From positions 83,775-140,278 of the forward strand of contig NZ_AWQQ01000055.1 in the NCBI RefSeq assembly GCF_002607855.1: a stretch of DNA of 56,504 nucleotides. Direction: 5' to 3'. This DNA is from Desulforamulus profundi. Lineage in GTDB: Bacteria > Bacillota_B > Desulfotomaculia > Desulfotomaculales > Desulfotomaculaceae. Positions 1 through 9,264 of the stretch are shown one piece after another. The translations under genes and the position numbers were made by a program. Numbering within the stretch: position 1 is the first letter of the stretch; each line of letters begins with the position of its first letter. The notes under the pieces were generated by a model, which saw only the letters and a program-made list of their open reading frames with translations, searched no databases and was not told the origin of the DNA.

Positions 1-193
1 CTGTTTAGTTTTCAAAGACCATTTTTTAGCCCGGCCTCACGACCGGAATCTTAGTTTACCATGACCCTCACTTGCATTTCAAGTGAAAGTTTTTGGTAAT
101 TTTCGCACCGCCTCATCGGCGACGGAACTTCATCTTACCACTTTGATTACCTTGTTGCAAGTGGTAATTTTTAACCATCACCTCGCGGCGACA
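1..193 (-). other. Leader of an rRNA operon (16S gene lies just beyond the left edge)
   Basis: On the minus strand, bases 20 to 1 read GGTCTTTGAAAACTAAACAG, the conserved element that precedes rRNA genes in Firmicutes. Upstream of it lie two hairpin-forming modules: TTACCACTT (135-143) pairs with AAGTGGTAA (159-167), and TCACTTG pairs with CAAGTGA near 68-86. No gene-like frame is visible. A consensus promoter sits just upstream. I infer that this is the processed leader of an rrn operon read leftward off the window; the rRNA itself is not in view. Confidence 0.65.
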
Positions 194-199
194 TTTGTT

Positions 200-228
200 A
201 TCATAACACTTCCGGAGTCCTTTGACAA
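200..228 (-). promoter_or_regulatory. Sigma-A promoter of the leftward rRNA operon
   Basis: The minus strand has -35 TTGTCA (228-223), a 17-base spacer and -10 TATGAT (205-200). It lies immediately upstream of the rRNA-type leader and is the only good promoter in the first 330 bases. Confidence 0.7.
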
Positions 229-336
229 GAACTAATTCCTGGTTTTGTTACCATTTAAAGTTTGGCCTTAAAACTATGGCTATTATTTTCAATCTACTTA
301 ATATTATTCACAAAACAAGTATTTTTTGTTTCTATA

Positions 337-981
337 CTAATTCCCTAAAACTCCACCGGGCAGTGTTACAAGTGCAGGTGGCACATCGCCTACGATGATG
401 TCCTGGGCCAAAGGTACCTTTGTGTTCACTTTAAATACTTCTTTATATAAAGGAATGGCAATCTGGAATTCCGAGTTGAGATCCAGCCAAATGAGGTGTC
501 TGGTCTGGTTAATCCCTGCCCCTTCAAACTTGTCGACAATGTCCACCCTGATGGTTCCCAGCGGTATCATACGGACATTAAATTCCGGACCCAGAGCAGC
601 CAGCAAATGGATGCCCAGGAGTTGGCCCATAGGAATGCCGATGCTTTCATCATCAAGATTGCGCAGCGACTCCTGAACTTTTAACGTTATTTCATTGGAT
701 AGCCTGTTTATTTTAATCGTGTCCGCCTGCATGAGGACAATTCTGCCCTGTGAATCCTTATGAACCTGAACAATGTCCTTATATTCGATTTGCTGTTTCG
801 CCAGGTTCTCCATAACGGTTTTATTCATGATTTCCGTGGCCAGATGAATGGCCTTGACTCTGGCGATGGTGAACAACGTAGGCTGCAGGCTGCGGTCTAT
901 AAAGAAAAACATTGCCAGTAAGCCCATAAGAAATAACAAAACATAGAATTTCCTTGGCACATGTCTTCTTCTCTTAAACAA
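337..981 (-). CDS. yunB: Sporulation protein YunB
   Basis: YunB-family membrane protein. In Bacillus subtilis yunB is a mother-cell gene needed for efficient spore formation, but its biochemical role is unknown. The N-terminus is basic (LFKRRRHVPRK), followed by one membrane segment at about residues 13-30, then an extracytoplasmic domain with the family-typical GIPMGQLLGI stretch and an ending rich in Pro/Gly. Length (214 aa) is a little short of the Bacillus protein. I choose the TTG at 981-979 because a GGAGG lies 8 bases before it; a GTG at 996 is also in frame but lies inside that Shine-Dalgarno site. It follows tyrS by about 70 bases and may be cotranscribed with it. Confidence 0.85.
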   Translation of the reverse strand: MFKRRRHVPRKFYVLLFLMGLLAMFFFIDRSLQPTLFTIARVKAIHLATEIMNKTVMENLAKQQIEYKDIVQVHKDSQGRIVLMQADTIKINRLSNEITLKVQESLRNLDDESIGIPMGQLLGIHLLAALGPEFNVRMIPLGTIRVDIVDKFEGAGINQTRHLIWLDLNSEFQIAIPLYKEVFKVNTKVPLAQDIIVGDVPPALVTLPGGVLGN

Positions 982-985
982 AACT

Positions 986-1020
986 TTCACCTCCACATCC
1001 TATCTATATGTGGAGGTGAA
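986..1020 (-). promoter_or_regulatory. Inverted repeat that would sequester the yunB ribosome binding site
   Basis: TTCACCTCCACA (986-997) and TGTGGAGGTGAA (1009-1020) form a perfect 12-bp stem with an 11-base loop. One arm is the yunB Shine-Dalgarno sequence. There is no U-tract, so a simple terminator is unlikely; in RNA the stem would hide the ribosome site. Confidence 0.55.
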
Positions 1021-1049
1021 GCAAAAGGTGATAACCGATTGGGACTTGC

Positions 1050-2276
1050 CTAATTTTTTAGTATTAACCTGGCAAAGCGTCGCTTCCCTGCCCGGATGAT
1101 CATTCCTTCTTCAGGTAAGAAACGCATGTTGGGGTCGCATGCTTTTTCACCGTTGATCTTGACGGCGCCTTCTTTAATAAGCCTTCTGGCCTCACTGTTG
1201 CTGGCTGCTAATTTGGCCTGGGTAAGCAGCCTGGGCAATGAAACCAGTCCCTCTTCGTAAAGGTCTTCCGTGACCATAAACTCATCAATTTCGTCTGGCA
1301 GTTCACGCTTCTGAAATACCTTTTTAAAGTGTTCCTCAGCCTGTTCCGCCGCCTCTGCGCTGTGATAAAAGGTAACAATTTCCCTGGCCAGGCGCATCTT
1401 GGCATCCCTTGGATGCAGGGTGCCTTCCTGCAAACCCCTGGCAATTGCCTTCACCTCGTCCAGAGGAACAGGGGTGACCAGTTCAAAATACCTCACCATT
1501 AATTCATCGGGAATGGACATGGTCTTGCCGTACATTTCCTGGGGAGCCTCATCAATGCCAATATAATTCCCCAGGCTCTTGCTCATCTTGTTAACCCCGT
1601 CTAAGCCTTCAAGGATCGGCATCATTAAGGCAATCTGGGGTTCCTGCCCGAACTCCTTCTGCAAGGTGCGCCCCATCAGCAAATTAAACTTTTGGTCCGT
1701 CCCCCCCAGTTCCACATCCGCCTTAAGGGCAACGGAATCATATCCCTGCATTAAAGGATAGAAAAATTCATGAATGCTGATAGGCAGATTTTCTTTAAAT
1801 CGTTTTGAGAAATCCTCTCGTTCCAGCATCCTGGCAACGGTGGTGGTGGCTGCCAGTCGGATCACGTCTTCAAACTTTAACGGTGCCAGCCAGGTGCTGT
1901 TAAACTGCACCTTTGTTTTTACAGGGTCCAGCACTTTAATAATCTGCTTTTCATAGGTCCGGGCGTTGGCCAGTACTTCTTCTTCGGTTAATTGTTTTCT
2001 TGTTTCCGATTTTCCCGTGGGGTCACCAATGCGACCGGTGTAATCGCCAAGGATAATGGTAACATGATGACCTAATTCCTGGAACTGTCTCAGCTTTTGC
2101 AGTACAACCGTGTGGCCAAGGTGAATATCCGGTGCTGTGGGATCGAGGCCCAACTTTATGTGGAGGGGTTTGTTCTTCGCGATGGATTTCTTTAATTTCT
2201 CTACCAGTTCCTCTTCAGGAACAATCTCTGCAGTGCCTCTTTTAATAATTTCAAGCTGTTTTTGGACGTCTGGCAT
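1050..2276 (-). CDS. tyrS: Tyrosine--tRNA ligase
   Basis: Class I aminoacyl-tRNA synthetase that attaches tyrosine to tRNA-Tyr in the cytoplasm. The HIGH-type signature appears as HLGH at residues 52-55 and the KMSKS loop near residue 230 (NKMSKSLGN). An S4 RNA-binding domain forms the C-terminus (about 350-408). The [11 protein letters not shown] form resembles the TyrZ-type branch rather than the B. subtilis TyrS branch. Start ATG at 2276 follows AAAGGGG. A consensus promoter lies about 90 bases upstream. I see no T-box motif in the short leader, unlike pheS and thrS in this window. The frame is intact at 408 aa. Confidence 0.97.
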   Translation of the reverse strand: MPDVQKQLEIIKRGTAEIVPEEELVEKLKKSIAKNKPLHIKLGLDPTAPDIHLGHTVVLQKLRQFQELGHHVTIILGDYTGRIGDPTGKSETRKQLTEEEVLANARTYEKQIIKVLDPVKTKVQFNSTWLAPLKFEDVIRLAATTTVARMLEREDFSKRFKENLPISIHEFFYPLMQGYDSVALKADVELGGTDQKFNLLMGRTLQKEFGQEPQIALMMPILEGLDGVNKMSKSLGNYIGIDEAPQEMYGKTMSIPDELMVRYFELVTPVPLDEVKAIARGLQEGTLHPRDAKMRLAREIVTFYHSAEAAEQAEEHFKKVFQKRELPDEIDEFMVTEDLYEEGLVSLPRLLTQAKLAASNSEARRLIKEGAVKINGEKACDPNMRFLPEEGMIIRAGKRRFARLILKN

Positions 2277-2362
2277 CGACTGGACCCCTTTCGAAAAACC
2301 TTATTACTTAAAAATTCGTGACTCTGCGTAATAATAGATAACGGGTGATCAAAATCTTAATA

Positions 2363-2391
2363 ATTATACCAGAGCTAGCAGAATGTGACAA
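2363..2391 (-). promoter_or_regulatory. Promoter of tyrS
   Basis: Minus strand -35 TTGTCA (2391-2386), 17-base spacer, -10 TATAAT (2368-2363). It lies about 87 bases upstream of the tyrS start codon. Confidence 0.75.
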
Positions 2392-2428
2392 GAATATTAA
2401 AAACCGCTGTCATGAGTTCGTTGGATTG

Positions 2429-2437
2429 TGTTATAAT
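2429..2437 (+). promoter_or_regulatory. Extended -10 element upstream of the penicillin-binding protein gene
   Basis: TGTTATAAT at 2429-2437 is a TGnTATAAT extended -10 box, 44 bases before the TTG start. No good -35 is visible, as is common for extended -10 promoters. It is arranged back to back with the tyrS promoter. Confidence 0.5.
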
Positions 2438-2480
2438 TCTGTTATCATTGACCTTTACTTTTCATAAAGGAGGATTATAC

Positions 2481-4984
2481 TTGGCCACACGTAAAAGCCG
2501 AAGGCTCCGAACCGGACGCTTACTTTTTCTGATAGCAGCCTTTTTTGTTCTGATAGGCGGTTTTACTTCACTGGGGTATTTCGCCTATGCCATGTCGGAC
2601 ATGCCTGTCTTTGATCCAAGATCCCTGGAAAATATGGTACCCACTTCAATCTACGACAAGGATGGGAATCTGGTCACCAGAATCGGCACAGAGAACCGGG
2701 AACCTATTAAACTGGACGAAGTGCCGTCGGTGGTGAAAGATGCTTTTCTGGCCACCGAGGACGACCGCTTTTATGACCACCATGGTATTAATTTTCGCAG
2801 TTTAGGTCGGGCTGTTTTTAAAAACGTTACCTCCGGTGAAATTCGCGAAGGTTTTAGTACCATTACCATGCAGTTAGTTAAACTGTCCTATTTATCCCCT
2901 GAACGCAGTATCAAAAGAAAACTGCAGGAAATTGTGCTGACCCTGCAAATGGAAAGACACTTTACCAAAGATGAAATATTTGAAATGTACCTGAACAAAA
3001 TTTATTTTGGACAGGGCGCCTATGGAATTCAGTCAGCAGCCCAAACCTACTTTGGCAAAGATTTAAAAAAGGATCAACTGACATTGGACGAAGCCGCTTT
3101 CTTAGCGGGCTTACCCCAGGCCCCGTCCACCTATTCCCGTTATTTGGACGGTGCGGAGTCCATCGATGACCAGTCCGCTGATCAAAAGTCCGACAAGAAT
3201 AAACAGAAAATCAATGAGAAACAGCAGGATGAGAAACAGCAAAAGGATTACGAGTCGGCTTTAAACCGACGCAATACCGTTCTGCTTCGTATGAAAGAAG
3301 CAGGAAAAATTACGGAAGAACAGCGTCAGGAAGCGGCTGCCAAACCTCTGCCGGACGGCAGCAAAATGCAGGCCACCCGGTATCCGTATCCCTACTTCAT
3401 TGATTACGTTACAGAAAAGCTGGTTCATAAATATGGCCCGGATATGGTTTACAAAGGTGGACTCAAGGTATACACCACCCTGGACCCTAAAATTCAAAAA
3501 ATTGCCGAGATGGCACTGGCCAACCCAAAATATTTTCCAAATTTTGGACTTGACAAACAGGGTCTGCCTCAACCCCAGGGCGCTGCCGTCTTTATGGAAC
3601 CTGGTACAGGCCATTTGAGGGCCATTGTGGGCGGCCGTGAACATAAACAGCAGCGACAGCTCAACCGGGCGACGCAGTACCAGGTACTGCCTGACGGTCG
3701 TAAAATCGGGCGCCAACCCGGTTCGAGCATTAAACCCATTGTGGCTTACGGCCCCGCCGTAGAATTTAACGGTATGGGTCCTGCTTCGGTCATTGACGAT
3801 ATTCCTACCAGCTTTGGCAGTTACAGTCCGAAGAACTCCGACGGAAGTTTTAAGGGTTTAATTACCATGCGGACTGCTTTAACAAGTTCCGTTAATATCG
3901 TTGCGATAAAGCTTTTGCAACAAACAGGGCTGGACCAGGCAGTAAAATTTGCCTACGGGCTCGGCATTACGACCCTTGATGCCAACCGGGACGGGCTGGC
4001 CATGGCCCTTGGCGGTGTCAGTTCCGGCGTGGTACCGTTGGATATGGCGGGAGCCTACGGCGCCTTTGCCAACCAGGGTATCTATGTAAAACCCCATGCC
4101 ATCCTCAAGGTTGAAAGCTATGACGGGACCCTGATTGACGAATTTAAACCCGAGCAGAGGCGAGCCATGAAGGCAACCACTGCGTACCTGGTTACCGATA
4201 TGCTGCGTTCCGTTGTCCAGTCCGGTACCGGCACCCGGGCAAACCTGGGTGCAAGGCCGGTGGCCGGTAAGACCGGCACAACGGACCAGGGGAAGGACAT
4301 TTGGTTCGTGGGCTATACACCTGAACTGGTTGGCGCCGTATGGATCGGCCACGATGCGCCAAGGAGCATGGACCGGTCTTACGGTGGCATCTATCCGGCC
4401 ATGATATGGCGGGAAGTGATGAGTAAAGCACTATCCGGTGTACCGGTTCGCCAGTTCTCCAGACCTGCCGGTATTGTAACCGCCACCGTGGACAGCAAGT
4501 CCGGCCTGCTGCCGGGGCCGAATACCCCGGCGGATCATATGGTAACAGACTTATTTGCTGAAGGAACGGTTCCCACAGAGGTAGACAACCTGCACCAGGT
4601 CATGGAGGTATGTGCTACCACCGGTGAACTGCCTAACGATTACTGCCCGGACCGTATTACCAAGGTAGTCATTAAATTGCCTTATACAGTCCCCCCACTG
4701 TGGCAGACTATGCCCTGCGGGCGCCGCTGAAAACCTGCACCCTGCATACTCAGGACGGCATTGACCCGGCGGCGGCAGAAAAATACAAACTGCCTGTGAT
4801 ATTACCGCAACCGAACGAAGGCAACCCGGGTGAAGGGGAAAACCCGCCAACGGAGCCAGGGAACGGCGACAACTGGCTGCCCGGTACCACCGGCCGCCGT
4901 CAACCGGATGAAATAAAAAATGATTCCCGTAAGGCGGCTAAAATCAGAGAGACCATAAGGGAAAAAACAAGAGAGTATAACTAA
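2481..4984 (+). CDS. Class A penicillin-binding protein (PBP1A type), frameshifted near its C-terminus
   Basis: Bifunctional peptidoglycan synthase: glycosyltransferase 51 polymerises glycan from lipid II and the transpeptidase cross-links peptides outside the membrane. After a basic N-terminus and one membrane anchor come the glycosyltransferase motifs (EDDRFYDHHG, EGFSTITMQ) and the transpeptidase motifs SSIK (about residue 415), SVN (about 470) and KTGTT (about 597). A charged Gln/Lys/Asp-rich insert separates parts of the two domains. The TTG start at 2481 follows AAAGGAGG. The frame ends at 4730, but the shifted frame continues the family C-terminus (ADYALRAPLKTC onward) to 4984. The shift lies in the C6 run at 4691-4696, so I read this as one gene with a likely sequencing indel. 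Confidence 0.93.
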
Positions 4985-4990
4985 ACCAAA

Positions 4991-5027
4991 AATACCGGTT
5001 TCCCTTGAAGGGTGACCGGTATTTTTA
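4991..5027 (+). terminator. Intrinsic terminator after the PBP gene
   Basis: AATACCGGT (4991-4999) pairs with ACCGGTATT (5015-5023), followed by a T-rich run. It also has A residues on the left flank, so it may serve the convergent EamA gene too. Confidence 0.8.
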
Positions 5028-5053
5028 TTCCAATTATCCAGTTAACCGGAATC

Positions 5054-5995
5054 TTATGTCTTATGGACTGCCATCTTTGCTTTTTGATTTTGAAAGGTGC
5101 CTGCAACTCCAAGGAGTACCAAAGCCGTACCTGCAATGGTCCAAGCATTGATAGGTTCGTGCAAAATGAACCAGCCCAGGAACACCGCTACCACCGGATT
5201 GACATAGGCATAGGTCATAACAATGCTGGTGGGTAACAGTCTCAGTGCCATAATATAGGAAGTAAAGGCCAGGAATGAACCAAAAACAATCAGGTAACCA
5301 AAGGCCCACCATGCCTCATTGGTAGGAGCCGGCGAGGGTTCGCCCAGAACAAGCGCCAGTATCGCAAACCCGATGCCGCCAAAGACCTGCTGGTAACCCG
5401 AACTGACGATCGGATTTAACGCTACCGGTTTCCTGCGCTGTAGCAGGGATCCTATACCCCAGCATAAAGGTGCCGTTAATAAGGCAAAGATGCTTAAAAC
5501 ATCCGCCTGGGAACTTTCTTTAAGCACAGGCGATGTGAGGAGACCGATTCCAGCAAAACCAACAAATAACGAAAACAAAAGAAGCTTGGAGGGTGGTTTG
5601 CGGTCCAGGATGGCTTCCGTTAAAGCCACCCACATGGGGGTGGTGCCCACCAGCAGGGCTGCGTATCCTGAATCAGCAAACTGTTCCGCCCACATCACCA
5701 GCCCGTTGCCGCCCACCCATAGAAAAATCCCGGATACGGCCAGAACCTTGAATTCTTCTCTGGACAGCTTAAGGCTCTGCCGGAACAGATATGCGCCAAG
5801 CAAAAGAATGCAGCCGGCGACTGCCAGCCGCATGGCTCCCATGGTAAAGGGAGGAAACCCGGATCCCTCGCGTACCGCCACACGGATTGCCAGATAAGTG
5901 CTGCCCCAGACGATATAAACCACAAGCAAATGAAAAAAACCTACCCAGTTGGAGGAGGTTTGCGTTGCCAGACCGACCTGAGTAGTGTTAAACAT
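5054..5995 (-). CDS. EamA/DMT-family transporter
   Basis: Inner-membrane transporter of the drug/metabolite superfamily, with about ten hydrophobic segments arranged as two EamA repeats (about residues 17-145 and 160-300). The first repeat has the typical VWGSTYLAIRVAV stretch and the second FLGWFILHEPIN. The substrate cannot be read from sequence; family members export amino acids, metabolites or drugs. The ATG at 5995 follows AAGGGAG by 9 bases. The gene stands alone, convergent with the PBP gene and sharing its terminator region. The frame is intact. Confidence 0.9.
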   Translation of the reverse strand: MFNTTQVGLATQTSSNWVGFFHLLVVYIVWGSTYLAIRVAVREGSGFPPFTMGAMRLAVAGCILLLGAYLFRQSLKLSREEFKVLAVSGIFLWVGGNGLVMWAEQFADSGYAALLVGTTPMWVALTEAILDRKPPSKLLLFSLFVGFAGIGLLTSPVLKESSQADVLSIFALLTAPLCWGIGSLLQRRKPVALNPIVSSGYQQVFGGIGFAILALVLGEPSPAPTNEAWWAFGYLIVFGSFLAFTSYIMALRLLPTSIVMTYAYVNPVVAVFLGWFILHEPINAWTIAGTALVLLGVAGTFQNQKAKMAVHKT

Positions 5996-6252
5996 TTTTA
6001 AAAACTCCCTTTTCTTATTCCTTCATAAATCTAATTTTAAACCTCTTTCATTAGAGTTACAATATTCAGCATTAGAAATATTATGTATACATATAGGAAA
6101 ATGCCCTACCTTCTTTGGCAGGGGCATCTTGGTTTTGTTATACCACAGACACAACCCTATTGATAAGTCAACTGAAAAAGTGATTTAATATTCAATCATG
6201 TAGCGGTATATGGGGAAACGTTTGGCCTGCGGGGTCATCAGAAAGCTCCGGT

Positions 6253-6280
6253 AAAAAATCCCGAGGGACTCCCCTCGGGA
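6253..6280 (-). terminator. Intrinsic terminator of the glucosaminidase-like gene
   Basis: TCCCGAGGG (6259-6267) pairs with CCCTCGGGA (6272-6280). The A6 at 6253-6258 gives U6 on the minus-strand transcript, about 15 bases after the stop codon. Confidence 0.85.
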
Positions 6281-6294
6281 TTTTACTGCCGTAA

Positions 6295-7626
6295 TTATTT
6301 TGCCAGGGCAGCCTTCCAATAATCATGAATAATGCTTTGGCCGTAGGTTGTGCCGGGAACCGCCCAGCGGGCATTGAGTTGCTGCCAGGTGGGTGCGGTG
6401 CCGCGTCTCACCATGGTGTATCTTGGGTCAACGAGTACTTTGCCTGGGGGCAGCGGGTCTTTGGTGGCATAGGCGTACAGGTGCTGGATATGGGCCTCTA
6501 CACCGGCCTCGGGCGTCACAAAGATGGCCCCGTGAACACCCGGCTCAAAACGGACCTGTGTGGGGTCAGCGCCGTTTAAGGATTCCTGTCCGGTACAGGG
6601 ACTTCCGGTGGCCCATAGCCCACAGAAGTTGTTCTGCCAGGGTTGTACATCCCCGGTAAACTGCCAGTAATGGGTCTCTTTGGCAGCCTGGGCAAAGGCC
6701 AAATCACCCCGGACGCCATATTCGGCGCCAATTTTTATATAGAGTTCGGCCAAATCCGGTATGGGAATAAACTCACGTTTCAACTTTTGTTCCATCTTGG
6801 CCCGAATGCGTGGCGTTTCTGCCGCAATCCAGGCCCTTAACTGGTCAGCCGTAGCCACTGACGGTCCCATAATGGTCACGTCTGCCGTATTTATCACGGT
6901 GCCGCCGGGCAGTTTAATTTTAGCATCATATTTGCTTAGTTGATCCCTGTATTGTTTAAACAGCTGCCTTTGTTCCGCACTGAAGCTTGCCGGGTCCATT
7001 TTAAGCAGTTCCTCGGAGTTGATGAAGGTTTTATCCATCAAACGCAGGTTTGTCTTGTAACCGGCCAACTCTTGCAGCAGGGCAATGTCTGCCGGAGATG
7101 GCTGCGGTGTGCTGTCTGCCGGTTGCTGGACAGGTGGTTCCGGGGTGGCAGGCTTTGTTTTAATCTCCACCGTGCGGCTGGACTGCTGCCAGCTCACCTC
7201 GCATCCCAGGGCTTCACCAACCACCCGGAAAGGGACCACCGTACGGTTCATAGCGGTGATAAAGGTCTGTCCCAGTTGCGGAGACACCTGCAAAGCCTTG
7301 CCGTCTATGACAATTTGCACATCCTTCTGCTTGCCCGGTCGTTCCGGAACAGTTAATGTCAAATTATTTGCTGTTGCGATCACAACTTGTTTTGTTTCCG
7401 GCAGCCACTGCACCTGAGTACCCAGATGTTCACTGATAACCCGCAAGGGTACGTAGGTTCTACCATTCAGGATAATCGCCGGTTGATCGCCCCCGGGAAT
7501 CACAACCGGAGCATTATTGATCACGATTTTGGCCTCATGGGTGATTGCTGCTCCAGCGGTTACCGGTGAGAAAAACAGCATTCCCCCACACAAAAGGCAT
7601 AGCAGTGATTTTCTAATTTTAAGCAA
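6295..7626 (-). CDS. Secreted copper-amine-oxidase-like repeat protein with glucosaminidase domain
   Basis: Probable exported peptidoglycan hydrolase. A signal peptide (about residues 1-27, ending TAGAA) is followed by two copper-amine-oxidase N-terminal-like domains (about 32-95 and 100-160; YVPLRVISEHLG and VVPFRVVGEALG), which are common wall-attachment modules in these bacteria. A Pro/Gln linker follows, then a helical spacer, and a C-terminal glucosaminidase-type domain (about 295-443) with the likely catalytic Glu in AAKETHYW and the NNFCGLWATG loop. Start is TTG at 7626; an in-frame TGA lies upstream and AAAGGATGG precedes it at a slightly long distance. The true substrate is inferred from the fold family only. 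Confidence 0.82.
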   Translation of the reverse strand: MLKIRKSLLCLLCGGMLFFSPVTAGAAITHEAKIVINNAPVVIPGGDQPAIILNGRTYVPLRVISEHLGTQVQWLPETKQVVIATANNLTLTVPERPGKQKDVQIVIDGKALQVSPQLGQTFITAMNRTVVPFRVVGEALGCEVSWQQSSRTVEIKTKPATPEPPVQQPADSTPQPSPADIALLQELAGYKTNLRLMDKTFINSEELLKMDPASFSAEQRQLFKQYRDQLSKYDAKIKLPGGTVINTADVTIMGPSVATADQLRAWIAAETPRIRAKMEQKLKREFIPIPDLAELYIKIGAEYGVRGDLAFAQAAKETHYWQFTGDVQPWQNNFCGLWATGSPCTGQESLNGADPTQVRFEPGVHGAIFVTPEAGVEAHIQHLYAYATKDPLPPGKVLVDPRYTMVRRGTAPTWQQLNARWAVPGTTYGQSIIHDYWKAALAK

Positions 7627-7779
7627 GGGGAAAATTCACCATCCTTTCCATATTAAGCTGACCCCGCACTATAACTAATTAGCTAGAGTAACTTTAAACC
7701 TTCCTCTTTTGATGGATTTAAGCATAATCCACAGGTCCTCTTCTATACAGACGTAAAACAAGGTCTAATTGTTCACATA

Positions 7780-8000
7780 TTATTCAAAATACTGGCCATG
7801 GGAGCCAAAGGGTACCGGATTGGGCATCTCCGCCCTGGCCACCTCTTGAAAGGATATTGCATCCAGAATATGCGGTAAAGATTGCAGGATGATCTAAGAG
7901 AGAAACGTGTTATATAATTGATCCATTCCTTCGTCTTATAGTCGTAATGGGGGTGAACGGTGGTCAGGTGCCCGGTGATGTGATCGGAATCATGAAACCA
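7780..8000 (-). pseudogene. Remnant resembling the C-terminal part of a carotenoid oxygenase (RPE65-like)
   Basis: The minus strand encodes GHLTTVHPHYDYKTKEW, INYITRFSL and a NLYRI-like segment, then in another frame [18 protein letters not shown] just before a stop at 7782. These recall the His-containing HPHYD motif and the IPFGFHG terminus of carotenoid oxygenases. The two parts are in different frames with an internal deletion, there is no start, and the 5' side runs directly into an ABC transporter remnant. I treat it as a decayed fragment; family assignment is from memory of motifs only. Confidence 0.42.
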
Positions 8001-8009
8001 CCCTCTGGT

Positions 8010-8778
8010 ATTCGGTGGCTTCATCCAAGATCAAAAGGGGCGCATCCTTTAGGAAAGCCCGTGCGATGGCCAGACGCTGGGCCTGCCCGCCGCTGAGCCG
8101 CAGGCCGAATTCCCCACAGGTGTGTCATAGCCCCGGGGGAATTTCATAATGAAGTCATGGGCCCCGGCCAGCTCGGCCGCTTCCCTTACCTCGTCCATGG
8201 ATGCGCCGGGTCGACCCAGGGAAATATTTTCGGCCACCGTTCCATAAAAAAGGTACGGATTCTGGGGCACATAGGAAACCTTACCTGCGCCATTGATCGG
8301 CGGGGATTTGCTGTAGCGGACTTCCGTTGACCTGAATGATGCCTTCACCGGGCTCGGCAAAGCGCAAAAGCAGGTTGGCAACGGTGGTTTTTCCTGCGCC
8401 GCTGGGCCCCACCAGGGCCACCCGTTTTCCTGCTGGCAGTTTAAAAGTAACCCCTTGCAAGGCCGGGTCGGACCCTCCCTGGTAAGTGAAACCCACTTCC
8501 CTGAAGGAAATGTTCAGCGGTTGGAATTTCCGCATTCAACGCCTCCTGCCCGGCACGGGTTTCCGGTAAAGGTGTTTCCAGAACCTCAAAGATGCGGTTG
8601 GCAGCGGTGACCCCGGCCATGCCGGCATGGAACTGGCTACCCAGCAGCCGCAAGGCAAATAAAATTCAGGCGCCAGCAACAGCAGAAAAAAGGCCTGCTC
8701 AAAGGAAATGCGGTCATACACCAGGTACCGCCCCAGGGCAACCGCCACCAGGGCGGTGCTTTTTTCAGAATAATTCAT
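8010..8778 (-). pseudogene. Remnant of a CydD-like ABC exporter (membrane plus ATPase)
   Basis: Pieces of one ABC exporter are spread over several frames. The last transmembrane part (SFEQAFFLLLLAPEFYLP) resembles CydD, the heterodimeric exporter of reduced thiols. It is followed by FHAGMAGVTAANRIFEVLE, the Walker A GPSGAGKTT, the Q-loop region VPQNPYLFYGTVAENI, an ABC signature region, and Walker B LLILDEAT near 8014-8040. At least three frame changes, a missing N-terminal half and loss of everything after Walker B show that it is not functional. Unlike the other frameshifted genes in the window it is truncated at both ends, so this is real decay. Confidence 0.8.
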
Positions 8779-9111
8779 GTACTTGTAAGCTTATTAAAAT
8801 AAAACCGTAATAAATATTAATGTATACCATATTGGTATACATTAAAAAACACTATACTTCACTTCCCCGTTGCTATCAATTACAATTTCCTTGCATTTTT
8901 ATTACAAAATTATGGGGTACGTTAATTTTGCAAAATAGTGAGTATACAAATCCTTTTGAATATATTTGCCAAAAGCCAGCACCTCTTTAAATTCAATCAC
9001 ATGATTCTGGGCTAAGGACAAAAAACTCTATGTCCTTTTACTACGTGGAGATTTGAAAACAAAGAAAAGACCAGTTCCAGCGTACGGGTGGTCTTATCTT
9101 GTGCATGTCAA
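8779..9111. other. Non-coding stretch between remnants
   Basis: AT-rich and without a convincing gene. It holds a 29-bp near-perfect palindrome (8817-8845) and a small hairpin AAGGACA/TGTCCTT (9014-9020 and 9031-9037) followed by TT. Nothing else is recognisable. Confidence 0.5.
8817..8845. promoter_or_regulatory. Palindromic operator-like site
   Basis: TTAATGTATACCA (8817-8829), a TAT centre, and TGGTATACATTAA (8833-8845) form perfect 13-bp arms. The core resembles binding sites of GntR-type repressors (TGTATACA, TGGTATACCA). It lies just upstream of the ABC exporter remnant and may be the relic of its control region. Confidence 0.45.
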
Positions 9112-9262
9112 TAGAAGATTCTCCGGGTTGCTGCCACTTTCGGCTACATGACTGCCGTTTGCATTAATAAGTACGATCTTGATGAAGAAAACTGCCGGGA
9201 TATTGAAAAGTCTACCGGTGTCCTTGGCGTACCGGTGATTGGTAAAATTCCCTATGACCAGT
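9112..9262 (+). pseudogene. Fragment of a MinD/Mrp-type P-loop ATPase
   Basis: The plus strand encodes KILRVAATFGYMTAVCINKY followed by DLDEENCRDIE and GVPVIGKIPYD. This matches the middle of ferredoxin-containing MinD/CobQ-type ATPases, where INKYDL supplies the base-recognition region and IPYD follows. An in-frame TAG lies just upstream, and the sequence changes into the end of mutS2 downstream. Only about 50 codons survive, with neither Walker A nor a start. Confidence 0.65.
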
Positions 9263-9264
9263 TA

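Noticed and set aside
4700..4984. A separate small gene after the PBP gene
   Set aside because: Its frame encodes the conserved PBP C-terminus; the break is a C-run frameshift, so it is not an independent gene.
6060..6160. Possible riboswitch or terminator upstream of the EamA gene (ATGCCC...GGGCAT stem)
   Set aside because: The stem is short and its loop long; no known leader pattern fits.
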